This document shows positions 42,961 through 50,693 of a stretch of DNA of 64,000 bases, in pieces. Made by a program: the position numbers and the translations under genes. A model generated the notes under the pieces. It had not been told where the DNA came from, did no database searches, and saw only the letters and a list, made by a program, of their open reading frames with translations. Positions within the stretch are counted from its first letter, which is position 1, and each line of letters begins with the position of its first letter. The DNA comes from Patescibacterium sp964540895 (GTDB taxonomy: Bacteria; Patescibacteriota; Patescibacteriia; Patescibacteriales; Patescibacteriaceae). Location of the stretch: assembly GCA_964540895.1 (NCBI GenBank), contig CAZIOP010000001.1, positions 248,001 through 312,000 on the forward strand. Reading direction: 5' to 3'.

Positions 42961-44928
42961 ATGCCAAAATCAAATCCTAAAAAAAGTTCTATATCTACCG
43001 GAGCAGTTAAACGTCGAGTATCACGTTCCGAGTTATCTGAGTTTATTGAACGACCATTGCCTTCAGACAAAGACGTTCGACGTTTTGATAATTATTTAAA
43101 GGGTGGTCAGAGCAGTGCAGTAGTATCTGATAGTCTTTCTAAAATTTATGAAGGTGACAATGGTGAACGTATTAATGTTCAAGAGGTAAAAATCAAGCGA
43201 CGTCGTAATATTTGGTTACGATTTGGCTTGATATTCTTGTATATCGCCATTGGTGCTGGCCTAGTAGCTGGAGCTTATTATTGGTTTTCTAAGCAAAATG
43301 CAGCCGATTCATCACTAGAAGTCAGTATTACCACGGACCAAACAATTTTAGCTAACCAGGAATTTACCTACACTCTAGATTATCGTAACCAAGAGAATAT
43401 TGTCTTAACTAACATGGAATTAGTGGTGGTCTATCCTGATAATTTTATAATTACCGATAGTTTTCCTGCTGCAAGTAGCGGGAATAATAAGTGGAGTTTA
43501 CCTGATATGAGAACATTTTCGAGTGGTCAGGTAAAAATTCGTGGCCGTTTAATTGACAAAGCTGGTACGTCAAATGTTTTAGTCGCTGATTTCTCCTATC
43601 AACCAGCGGGCATTACTACAACTTTTAAGAAATCAGCTAGTAGTGACACTGTTTTAGCTAGTTCAGGTATTGATATTGTCTCTTCAGTGCCAGGCAGTGT
43701 ACTTGTGGATGAAGAAGCGCTAGCCACCGTCTCTTGGTTACCACAAGAAAAAAATTCGCTTGACCGCTTTACGATTCGTTTAGAAAAAAGTGAAACAACA
43801 GAACTGCTAAAAAGTGATTTACCGGAAGGTGTCACTACTACAGAGCCAGGTATATGGGAAATAAAAGACATTACGAACACTGAACCTCTACCAATTAAGT
43901 TTAAAGTCACTGACAAGACTAAAGATAATGAAGAGATTAAATTAATATTTGAATATAGACCAACTGATAGTGACAAATCATACGTATTCGATGAAAAAGT
44001 ATTTTCAGTTGAGTTAATAAAGAATAATCTTAATCTAACATTATCAGCTAATGGTCAGAGTCAGGATCAGGGAGTTGATTTTGGTCAAACTATTAATTAT
44101 TCAATTTCGTATGCCAATAAAGGTGAGACAACTATGAAAGATGTTATTATTACGGTTGTCCTAGACAGTGATGCACTTGATTGGCGTTTCTTGGAAGATA
44201 ATAATAATGGTAAACACACAAATAATTCAATTATTTGGACAGGAGCAGAAATTCCAGCCTTGAAATCACTAGGTAATAATCAACAAGGTACCATTGATTT
44301 TTCTATTCCCGTTAGACCAAATACTGAGGCTAAATTGATTAGTCGTTCAGAGATAAAAAGTTATGCTCAATTTGCTTTAAGCGAAGCAGTACCTGAGACA
44401 ACTGAAGAAAATCAAACTAATCGCTCAAATCTTTTAGTGTTGAAAATTAATTCAGATATTAACCTTGATGAAGCTGTTCGGTATTTTGATGAAGATAACA
44501 TTGGTGTAGGGACTGGTCCATTGCCACCTAAGGTAGGAGAGAGTACTACCTTGAAAGTATACTGGACCGTAAAAAATAATTTACATGAAGTCGGCAACGT
44601 ACGTGTGGTTACAACGCTACCAACTGGTGTATCTTGGGATTTTAAAGATGTAACCAGTGTTGGTTCACTGCGCTATGATTCCGCAACAAATCAAGTAATT
44701 TGGGATATAGGTCGTTTACCTTTATCAGTACCAGTAGTTAAAGCTGAGTTTAGTATTGCTCTAAAACCAAAAGCCAGTAATTATAATAAGCTAATGATTT
44801 TAGTGTCAGGAACTACGTTAACCGGTCAAGATTCTCAAACAAGTTTCCCTATTACTAAAGAATTGAAAGCTCAAACTACTAAGTTAGAAAAAGATGATAT
44901 TGCTGACACTGATGGTATTGTTCAGTAA
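42961..44928 (+). CDS. Membrane-anchored protein with DUF11-like beta-sandwich repeats
   Basis: A 655-residue protein. A basic cytoplasmic N-terminus (about 1-80, with a Lys/Arg-rich end KIKRRRN) precedes a single helix (WLRFGLIFLYIAIGAGLVAGAYYWF). The external part reads as successive Ig-like domains with DUF11-type phrases: FTYTLDYRNQENIVLTNMELVVVYP, INYSISYANKGETTMKDVIITVVL, and TLKVYWTVKNNLHEVGNVRVVTTLPTGVSW near the end. It ends in a polar tail. It probably serves as a scaffold outside the membrane together with the DUF4012 protein. tgt starts 2 nt later. Confidence 0.75.
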   Translation: MPKSNPKKSSISTGAVKRRVSRSELSEFIERPLPSDKDVRRFDNYLKGGQSSAVVSDSLSKIYEGDNGERINVQEVKIKRRRNIWLRFGLIFLYIAIGAGLVAGAYYWFSKQNAADSSLEVSITTDQTILANQEFTYTLDYRNQENIVLTNMELVVVYPDNFIITDSFPAASSGNNKWSLPDMRTFSSGQVKIRGRLIDKAGTSNVLVADFSYQPAGITTTFKKSASSDTVLASSGIDIVSSVPGSVLVDEEALATVSWLPQEKNSLDRFTIRLEKSETTELLKSDLPEGVTTTEPGIWEIKDITNTEPLPIKFKVTDKTKDNEEIKLIFEYRPTDSDKSYVFDEKVFSVELIKNNLNLTLSANGQSQDQGVDFGQTINYSISYANKGETTMKDVIITVVLDSDALDWRFLEDNNNGKHTNNSIIWTGAEIPALKSLGNNQQGTIDFSIPVRPNTEAKLISRSEIKSYAQFALSEAVPETTEENQTNRSNLLVLKINSDINLDEAVRYFDEDNIGVGTGPLPPKVGESTTLKVYWTVKNNLHEVGNVRVVTTLPTGVSWDFKDVTSVGSLRYDSATNQVIWDIGRLPLSVPVVKAEFSIALKPKASNYNKLMILVSGTTLTGQDSQTSFPITKELKAQTTKLEKDDIADTDGIVQ

Positions 44929-44930
44929 GT

Positions 44931-46076
44931 ATGTTTAATATTCTCTCTAGGTCTAAACAATCAAAAGCTCGTACAGGAAAACTAAAGACGGCGCATGGGA
45001 TTTTGCTTACGCCGTTTTTTATGCCGGTAGCAACACAAGGAACAATTAAGTTTGCTAGTTCTGAAGATATTAGAGATCTTGGTTCCCCAATTTTGTTATC
45101 CAATACTTACCACTTGATGTTACGACCTGGTGAAAAAGCAGTGAAGAAAATGGGTGGCTTGCATAGCTTTATGGATTGGCAGGGAGCTATTCTAACTGAC
45201 TCCGGCGGCTTCCAAGTTTTTTCTTTAGCAGCCGATCGTACTAAATCTGGTAAGAGTTTAGTGAAGTTAACTCAACGGCGTGTGGAATTTAAATCATACA
45301 TAGATGGCAGTAATCATATATTAACGCCAGAACGAAGTTTGCAGATTCAAATGGATTTAGGTGTTGATATCGCAGTTTGTTTAGATGAGTGTGTGGCCTT
45401 ACCAGCCAAACGAAAATATTTAGAGCATTCAGTGGCTTTGACTACTGCTTGGGCCAAACGAACTAAAACATATGTACAAAAAACAAAAGGCAAAAAGCCG
45501 TTAGTGTTTGCAGTGGTACAAGGTGGAGTGGAAAAAGACTTGCGTTTGCAAAGCGTTAGAGAGCTAATGGAGATTGGTTTTGACGGATATAATATTGGAG
45601 GTTTGGCGGTTGGAGAAACAGCTAAAGAAATGTATCAAGTGCTTGATTACACCGTGGCAGCATTACCCGAAAACAAACCTCGCTATTTAATGGGTGTGGG
45701 TTACCCAGAAAATATCATTGAAGCTGTGAAGCGAGGAGTTGATATGTTTGATTGTGTAATTCCAACCAGAGAAGGTCGACATGGACGATTATTCTTTTTC
45801 AAGAAGAATACTAAAACAGATATAAAAAAATTACTACAAACCAAGAAAGTTGCAAGTAATAGTTTTTATGAAACCGCTACGATTACAAATGCCAAGTTTG
45901 CAATGGATACAAAGAAGATAAATCCAGAATCAAAAATCCCTGAACTTCGTAATTTATCACGTGCCTACCTTCATTACCTTTTTAAAGTTGATGAGCCACT
46001 GGGTAAACGCTTAGCAACGTTAAATAACTTAGAGTTTTATTTGAATTTAATGGAGACAATACGAAAAAGTATATAA
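44931..46076 (+). CDS. tgt: Queuine tRNA-ribosyltransferase (TGT), zinc site lost
   Basis: Exchanges guanine-34 of tRNAs for a queuosine precursor. At 381 aa it has normal length, with DSGGFQVFSL, QGGVEKDLR, GGLAVGE and the catalytic Asp region MFDCVIPTREGRHG. The C-terminal zinc loop, usually C-x-C-x2-C, reads S334-K-I336-P-E-L339: all three Cys are replaced, while the His (H348 in RAYLHYL) remains. No other queuosine genes are near. The enzyme may have another way of holding that loop, or may have changed function. Confidence 0.92.
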   Translation: MFNILSRSKQSKARTGKLKTAHGILLTPFFMPVATQGTIKFASSEDIRDLGSPILLSNTYHLMLRPGEKAVKKMGGLHSFMDWQGAILTDSGGFQVFSLAADRTKSGKSLVKLTQRRVEFKSYIDGSNHILTPERSLQIQMDLGVDIAVCLDECVALPAKRKYLEHSVALTTAWAKRTKTYVQKTKGKKPLVFAVVQGGVEKDLRLQSVRELMEIGFDGYNIGGLAVGETAKEMYQVLDYTVAALPENKPRYLMGVGYPENIIEAVKRGVDMFDCVIPTREGRHGRLFFFKKNTKTDIKKLLQTKKVASNSFYETATITNAKFAMDTKKINPESKIPELRNLSRAYLHYLFKVDEPLGKRLATLNNLEFYLNLMETIRKSI

Positions 46077-46107
46077 TACTAACAAAATCGATTTTTATTA
46101 TAAAGTT

Positions 46108-46116
46108 TGCTATAAT
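46108..46116 (+). promoter_or_regulatory. Extended -10 promoter of the 46166 gene
   Basis: TGC-TATAAT (46108-46116), a consensus extended -10, lies about 50 nt upstream of the ATG. The -35 region is weak. Confidence 0.55.
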
Positions 46117-46165
46117 AGAGCCATATTAACCAATATTTAAATTTTAACTAATTTAAACATATTTT

Positions 46166-46900
46166 ATGTCATTTTCAGAAAAATTTCCTACTTTAGAAGC
46201 TAATGAAGAGGAAAATAAGAATATAAAAATCAATAAATCAAAAGGAAAAGGTAGTAGTTTTATAGCAGGAGCGTTGGGAGCGTTGGCTTTAATGGGGGGA
46301 GATAAAGAGGTGCAATCAGCAGAAAGTAAGTTTTCCGATAAAACAATAGACAAAATGGAGCAAAGAGTCAATTCAGAGAATATAAAAGAACAAAAGTTAG
46401 ATTCTATTGGGACGCGTCTTAATAATGTTGAGGCTGAAAATAAAGATTATGAAATCAGAGCAGTTTCTTTTTCTCAATTAGGATTTAAGACTCCTGATGA
46501 TTTTAAAAAAGAATTTGTTGAATATTATAATAAGCACAAGCATGAATATAGTGACATTCAATCATCGGGCGTTAAAATGAATGATACTTGGTCAAAAATT
46601 TATTTAGCATTTGTTAATTCTAAGATTGAGGAGATAATGGGATCTGGTCATGAATCATTTGTTTTTACAAAAAAAGAGTGGGAGAAAGTTAGGGAAGAGT
46701 ATAAGAGACTTGCAGAACAAGAATTTTTAAGAACTCAAGTTGGTGTTTATGAAGAAACTTATGTTGGAGATCAGCAAGGATGTACTCTTGGAAAAAATGA
46801 ATGTAAAAAAGATAAGTTTGGAAATACTAAGATATCGACAGGTAGTCTTCTTGGTCATCCTGACGGTGATTTTGAATTTGTAGTAAAAATTGAAAAATAA
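46166..46900 (+). CDS. Unknown protein with N-terminal hydrophobic segment and charged helical body
   Basis: A 244-residue protein that I do not recognise. A polar N-terminus (about 1-30) rich in Glu and Lys is followed by a short hydrophobic Gly/Ala segment (SSFIAGALGALALMGG) and then by helical, highly charged sequence with several heptad-like stretches (DKTIDKMEQRVNSENIKEQKLDSIGTRLNNVEAENKDYE). The C-terminal half, with WEKVREEYKRLAEQEFLR and two Cys (QQGCTLGKNECKKDK), has no known motif. Patescibacterial genomes often carry similarly built single-copy proteins near aminoacyl-tRNA synthetase genes, but I cannot assign a role. It is monocistronic. Confidence 0.65.
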   Translation: MSFSEKFPTLEANEEENKNIKINKSKGKGSSFIAGALGALALMGGDKEVQSAESKFSDKTIDKMEQRVNSENIKEQKLDSIGTRLNNVEAENKDYEIRAVSFSQLGFKTPDDFKKEFVEYYNKHKHEYSDIQSSGVKMNDTWSKIYLAFVNSKIEEIMGSGHESFVFTKKEWEKVREEYKRLAEQEFLRTQVGVYEETYVGDQQGCTLGKNECKKDKFGNTKISTGSLLGHPDGDFEFVVKIEK

Positions 46901-46924
46901 TATTGTAAAATTAATTTGATAAGC

Positions 46925-46955
46925 TTAAAGAACCAATTAAAATTTGGTTCTTTAA
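46925..46955. terminator. Terminator-like hairpin after the 46166 gene
   Basis: TTAAAGAACCAA (46925-46936) and TTGGTTCTTTAA (46944-46955) form a 12-bp stem with a 7-nt loop. The T-run is weak, so termination is likely but not certain. Confidence 0.65.
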
Positions 46956-46973
46956 CATTTCTGTCGATTTGGT

Positions 46974-47002
46974 TTGAGTTTTTTTTAGTTTTTACCTATA
47001 CT
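46974..47002 (+). promoter_or_regulatory. alaS promoter
   Basis: TTGAGT (46974-46979), a 17-bp spacer, and TATACT (46997-47002). The ATG at 47013 follows after 10 nt, so the leader is very short. Confidence 0.6.
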
Positions 47003-47012
47003 AGTATTCATT

Positions 47013-48866
47013 ATGAATTCTTCTGAAATCCGTCAAAAATATCTAGGTTTCTTTAAAGCTCGAGAACATGCTGTTATCCCAAGCGCATCTTTGCTACCAG
47101 AGAATGATGCTTCACTCTTGTTTGTAAATTCAGGCATGTTTCCATTGGTACCATACTTGCTTGGCCAGACTCATCCAGCCGGGAAGCGATTGGTTAATAG
47201 TCAGAAGTCGTTTCGGACTGAAGATATAGAAGAAGTGGGTGATAATCGCCATAATACCTTTTTTGAAATGCTTGGTAATTGGAGTTTGGGAGATTATTGG
47301 AAATCAGAACAATTGTATTGGTGGTATGAGTTTCTAATTGATGAAATGAAATTAGATCCAAGTAAGTTATATCAATCAGTCTATATTGGTAGTGCTGATG
47401 GACAGATTTCTAAAGATACTGAATCAATTGAAATTCTTTTGCAGATTTTTGCTAAGTATGGAGTTGATGCTGATGAAGCTCCGGATATGATTGATGGTAA
47501 GTCACCAGCCGAAGAACTGCACGTTGGAGACAATAGCTATCGTATTTTTGCCTACCGAGAAAAAAATTGGTGGCAGAGAGGTGACGCTGTTGGAGAATTG
47601 GGTGGTCCTGATTCAGAAACCTTTTATGACACTGGAAAAGTCCATGATCCAAAGTATGGGAAATTTTGCCACCCTAATTGTGACTGTGGTCGTTTTATCG
47701 AAATTGGCAATTCAGTCTTCATGCAATATCAGAAAAATGAAACTGGCTGGCAGGAATTAACTAACAAAAATGTTGACTTTGGTGGAGGACTGGAAAGAAT
47801 CACTATGGTGAAACAAGAGAAAAGTAATATTTTTCAGACAGATTTGTTTGCTGACGCCATTACAAAAATTGAAGAATTATCTGGCAAGAAATATGAAGAT
47901 GATACTCGTCCCTTTGAAATTATTGCTGATCATCTCAAAGCTGCCACCTTTATCATGGGCGACGAAAAAGGCATTGGTCCAGCCAATACTGATCAGGGTT
48001 ATATTGTTCGAAGGTTAATCAGACGTGCTATTAGATTTGGTAGACAACTTGGTATTTCCAAAAATCAATGGACTGATGAAATCGCTAAAATTTATATTAG
48101 TAATTATGCTGATGTATATAGTGAGCTAGATCACAACAAATCTTTTATCATTGATCAACTGACAAAAGAAGAAGTAAAGTTTAGAGAAACACTTGAACGT
48201 GGTGAAAAAGAATTTGAAAAATTTTCTGGAAATATTTCGGGACTGCAAGCTTTTGATCTTTATCAGACATATGGTTTTCCCATTGAGATGACGGTTGAAT
48301 TGGCGCGCGAAAGAGGAGTAACTGTAGATGAAACAACTTTTAAAGAAGAGTTAGAAAAACATCAAGAGTTATCCCGTACTGCCTCAGCTGGTAAGTTTAA
48401 GGGGGGATTGGCGGACCACAGTGCTGAAGTTACAAGACTACACACGGCTACTCATTTGTTGTTAGCAGCGCTACGAAAAGTATTAGGCGATCATGTGCAA
48501 CAAAAAGGCAGTAATATAACAGGCGAACGACTTCGTTTTGATTTTCCTCACCCTGACAAAATGACTTCAGAGCAAATTTTTGAAGTAGAACAATTAGTTA
48601 ATCAAGCAATTGAAGCTAAGTTGCCAGTGCACTTTGAAGAAATGCCCTTAGAAAAAGCTCGGGAAATTGGAGCGAGTGGTGTTTTTGATTCTAAATATGA
48701 AGAACTGGTAAAGGTATATTTCATGGGTAATCCAGATAATTACTTTAGTAAGGAAATTTGTGGGGGACCACATGTTGAGAATACTGGTGAACTTGGACTC
48801 TTCAAGATCCAAAAAGAAGAGAGTTCCTCAGCAGGAGTGAGAAGAATCAAAGCAGTTTTGGAATAA
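47013..48866 (+). CDS. alaS: Alanyl-tRNA synthetase, short form without C-Ala domain
   Basis: Charges tRNA-Ala. The class II catalytic domain (about 1-245) begins with SSEIRQKYLGFFKAREHAVIPSASLLP and continues with FVNSGMFPLVPY and NSVFMQYQ...VDFGGGLERI. The tRNA-recognition domain lies at about 250-450, and the editing domain (about 450-617) has the zinc ligands HTATH and CGGPH. At 617 aa it lacks the coiled-coil and C-Ala/DHHA1 domains of the usual ~870-aa enzyme. It is followed after 8 nt by the TfoX-like gene. Confidence 0.93.
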   Translation: MNSSEIRQKYLGFFKAREHAVIPSASLLPENDASLLFVNSGMFPLVPYLLGQTHPAGKRLVNSQKSFRTEDIEEVGDNRHNTFFEMLGNWSLGDYWKSEQLYWWYEFLIDEMKLDPSKLYQSVYIGSADGQISKDTESIEILLQIFAKYGVDADEAPDMIDGKSPAEELHVGDNSYRIFAYREKNWWQRGDAVGELGGPDSETFYDTGKVHDPKYGKFCHPNCDCGRFIEIGNSVFMQYQKNETGWQELTNKNVDFGGGLERITMVKQEKSNIFQTDLFADAITKIEELSGKKYEDDTRPFEIIADHLKAATFIMGDEKGIGPANTDQGYIVRRLIRRAIRFGRQLGISKNQWTDEIAKIYISNYADVYSELDHNKSFIIDQLTKEEVKFRETLERGEKEFEKFSGNISGLQAFDLYQTYGFPIEMTVELARERGVTVDETTFKEELEKHQELSRTASAGKFKGGLADHSAEVTRLHTATHLLLAALRKVLGDHVQQKGSNITGERLRFDFPHPDKMTSEQIFEVEQLVNQAIEAKLPVHFEEMPLEKAREIGASGVFDSKYEELVKVYFMGNPDNYFSKEICGGPHVENTGELGLFKIQKEESSSAGVRRIKAVLE

Positions 48867-48874
48867 TTGTATTT

Positions 48875-49195
48875 ATGAGTTCGCAACAAGCCACTGTTGA
48901 TTTTTTAGTCGATCAAATGTCATTGGCTGGAGAAGTTCGATCTCGAAAGATGTTTGGCGAATATGCAATATACTGTGATAATAAAGTTGTGGCTTTAGTG
49001 TGCGATGACCTGTTATACGTCAAACAAACTGAAGTTGGACAGAAGCTAATAGGGGAAGTAGTTCTTAAACCACCATACCCTGGAGCTAAGCCATATTTCT
49101 ACATAAGTGGTGATTTAGCTGAGGATAAGGTTTGGTTAAGTAATATTATACAACAAACAGCCGCTTTTTTACCTTTCCCAAAAGTAAAGAAATAG
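48875..49195 (+). CDS. TfoX N-terminal-domain protein
   Basis: A 106-residue protein made only of the TfoX_N domain, with the typical GEVRSRKMFGEYAIYCDNKVVALVCDDLLYVKQTE and PPYPGAKPYFYI segments. TfoX_N alone is a small soluble domain of unknown biochemical role; the competence-regulator function known in Haemophilus should not be assumed. It shares the alaS transcript. No strong terminator follows before the ribosomal-operon promoter. Confidence 0.88.
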   Translation: MSSQQATVDFLVDQMSLAGEVRSRKMFGEYAIYCDNKVVALVCDDLLYVKQTEVGQKLIGEVVLKPPYPGAKPYFYISGDLAEDKVWLSNIIQQTAAFLPFPKVKK

Positions 49196-49243
49196 CTAAT
49201 ATTAAATAAAAATTAATGTTTTACTCTAATTATAGCAAAACTC

Positions 49244-49272
49244 TTGACATTTCCGGCTCTCACCTATATAAT
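49244..49272 (+). promoter_or_regulatory. Consensus promoter of the infA-rpsI operon
   Basis: TTGACA (49244-49249) and TATAAT (49267-49272), a perfect consensus pair with 17 bp between. It is the strongest promoter seen in the window and fits a ribosomal protein operon. The leader is about 88 nt. Confidence 0.9.
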
Positions 49273-49315
49273 AATTTCACACGTAATATAAATGCATATA
49301 TTACAATCAATTTTG

Positions 49316-49357
49316 TTACCAAAGACTTTGGTAAATAAATAATTTACCAAATTTTTT
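49316..49357 (+). promoter_or_regulatory. Attenuator-like leader of the ribosomal operon
   Basis: Segment 1 TTACCAAA (49316-49323), segment 2 TTTGGTAAAT (49327-49336), segment 3 ATTTACCAAA (49342-49351), then six T (49352-49357). Segment 2 can pair with 1 (8 bp, loop GAC) or with 3 (10 bp, loop 5 nt). The 2-3 hairpin plus T-run has the form of a weak terminator; the 1-2 hairpin excludes it. The ATG of infA is 9 nt beyond. Confidence 0.6.
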
Positions 49358-49366
49358 GTTGTTTTA

Positions 49367-49591
49367 ATGTCTGAAAATAATTCCAAAGATTTTATTGAAG
49401 TCGAAGGCGAGGTTCTTGAACTGATGCCGGCTACTTCATTTAAGGTGCGGCTTGATAACGGTCACGAGATTTTAGCCCACTTATCGGGAAAAATGAGAAT
49501 GTTTCGCATTCGCATTGCTCCGGGAGATCGAGTCAAAATTGAAATGAGCCCATACGATTTAACTAAGGGCCGAATAACCTTCCGCCTGTAA
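49367..49591 (+). CDS. infA: Translation initiation factor IF-1
   Basis: A 74-residue OB-fold protein that binds the ribosomal A site during initiation. EGEVLELMPATSFKVRLDNGHEILAHLSGKMRMFRIRI and GDRVKIEMSPYDLTKGRITFRL follow the family closely. It is first in the ribosomal protein operon. No Shine-Dalgarno is seen before its ATG. Confidence 0.96.
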   Translation: MSENNSKDFIEVEGEVLELMPATSFKVRLDNGHEILAHLSGKMRMFRIRIAPGDRVKIEMSPYDLTKGRITFRL

Positions 49592-49600
49592 TTTTTATTC

Positions 49601-49714
49601 ATGAAAGTACGAGCTTCTGTTAAGAAAATTTGCAAAGATTGTAAAACTATCCGCCGTAATGGTCGCGTGATGGTGATTTGTAAAACTCCAAAGCATAAGC
49701 AACGTCAAGGATAA
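49601..49714 (+). CDS. rpmJ: Ribosomal protein L36
   Basis: A 37-residue protein of the large subunit: MKVRASVKKICKDCKTIRRNG, with zinc ligands C11, C14, C27 and H32 all kept. It starts 9 nt after the infA stop. Its zinc binding contrasts with the losses seen in RpsD and Tgt. Confidence 0.96.
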   Translation: MKVRASVKKICKDCKTIRRNGRVMVICKTPKHKQRQG

Positions 49715-49719
49715 CCTAT

Positions 49720-50112
49720 ATGGCAATACGTATCGCGGGTGTCACCATTCCAAATGAAAAGCGGGTTGAAATTGCTTTAACCTATATTTACGGTATTGGT
49801 CGTCAAACTTCTAATAAGATTTTAGCTTCAGCTAAAGTTAACCCTGATACACGAGTCAAAGATTTAGGTGAAGAAGAAGCTAACCGTCTTCGTGTCTTGA
49901 TTGAAAAGGACATGAAAGTAGAAGGTGACTTACGCCGTGATGTTGGTGCTAATATTAAGCGCCTACGAGATATTAATTCATACCGCGGTAGTCGCCATTC
50001 CAAACATTTACCAGTTCGTGGACAACGAACAAAAACTAATAACCGAACGGTTCGTGGTAACGTTCGTCGAACTGCTACTTCAGGTAAGAAGGTTTCAGCT
50101 CAAAAGACATAA
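49720..50112 (+). CDS. rpsM: Ribosomal protein S13
   Basis: A 130-residue head protein of the small subunit that contacts the tRNAs. IRIAGVTIPNEKRVEIALTYIYGIG and the basic end GQRTKTNNRTVRGNVRRT are canonical. It is in the standard order between rpmJ and rpsK, with a 5-nt gap after rpmJ. Confidence 0.96.
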   Translation: MAIRIAGVTIPNEKRVEIALTYIYGIGRQTSNKILASAKVNPDTRVKDLGEEEANRLRVLIEKDMKVEGDLRRDVGANIKRLRDINSYRGSRHSKHLPVRGQRTKTNNRTVRGNVRRTATSGKKVSAQKT

Positions 50113-50118
50113 AATTGT

Positions 50119-50673
50119 ATGATTGATGAAAAGACAACAACCGAAGAAGAAATCAAGGACGAACCAATCGTATCTGACGATGAGGTTATGCCTATTGAAC
50201 CTAAAGCTGAAACTGAAGGAGAAATTTTAGAAGAACTACCTGAAGAAATTAAGAAGAAATTAGAAAAACAAAAAGCTAACCGCACTGCCTTGAAAGGCAA
50301 GAAAAAGAAAAAAACTGGTGAAAAGCGAGTTACGGCTGGTAAAGCTTTTATCAATTCAACATATAACAATACAATTGTTACCTTAACTGATAATGTTGGA
50401 AATGTTTTATCATGGTCCAATGCTGGACTTGCTGGTTTTAAAGGACCAAAAAAGTCTACACCATACGCTGCTCAAATTATTACTCGTATTGCGGTTGAAA
50501 AAGCTAAAGAGTATGGGTTGGCTGAAGTAAAAGTTTTTGTTAAAGGTGTTGGTACTGGCCGTGAATCAGCGGTCCGTGCTTTAAATGCTAATGGATTAAA
50601 TATTACCTATATTAAGGATATTACTCCTTTACCACACAATGGTTGCCGTAGCCGCAAACCACGACGTGTATAA
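50119..50673 (+). CDS. rpsK: Ribosomal protein S11 with a ~60-residue acidic N-terminal extension
   Basis: The S11 core (platform of the 30S subunit) begins at about residue 69 with RVTAGKAFINSTYNNTIVTLTD and ends PHNGCRSRKPRRV. Bacterial S11 is usually about 129 aa; this one has 184. The extra N-terminal part is strongly acidic (EEEIKDEPIVSDDEVMPIEP, then EGEILEELPEEI) and then turns Lys-rich (KGKKKKKTGEK). The ATG at 50119 is 6 nt after rpsM. An internal ATG at residue 24 would still leave a long extension, so it is not a start artefact. Confidence 0.93.
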   Translation: MIDEKTTTEEEIKDEPIVSDDEVMPIEPKAETEGEILEELPEEIKKKLEKQKANRTALKGKKKKKTGEKRVTAGKAFINSTYNNTIVTLTDNVGNVLSWSNAGLAGFKGPKKSTPYAAQIITRIAVEKAKEYGLAEVKVFVKGVGTGRESAVRALNANGLNITYIKDITPLPHNGCRSRKPRRV

Positions 50674-50693
50674 TCTTTATATAATCTACCATC

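Noticed and set aside
43599..43976. 125-aa minus-strand frame inside the beta-domain protein gene
   Set aside because: Ser-rich shadow of a repeat-coding region; the plus-strand frame is intact and continuous with its operon.
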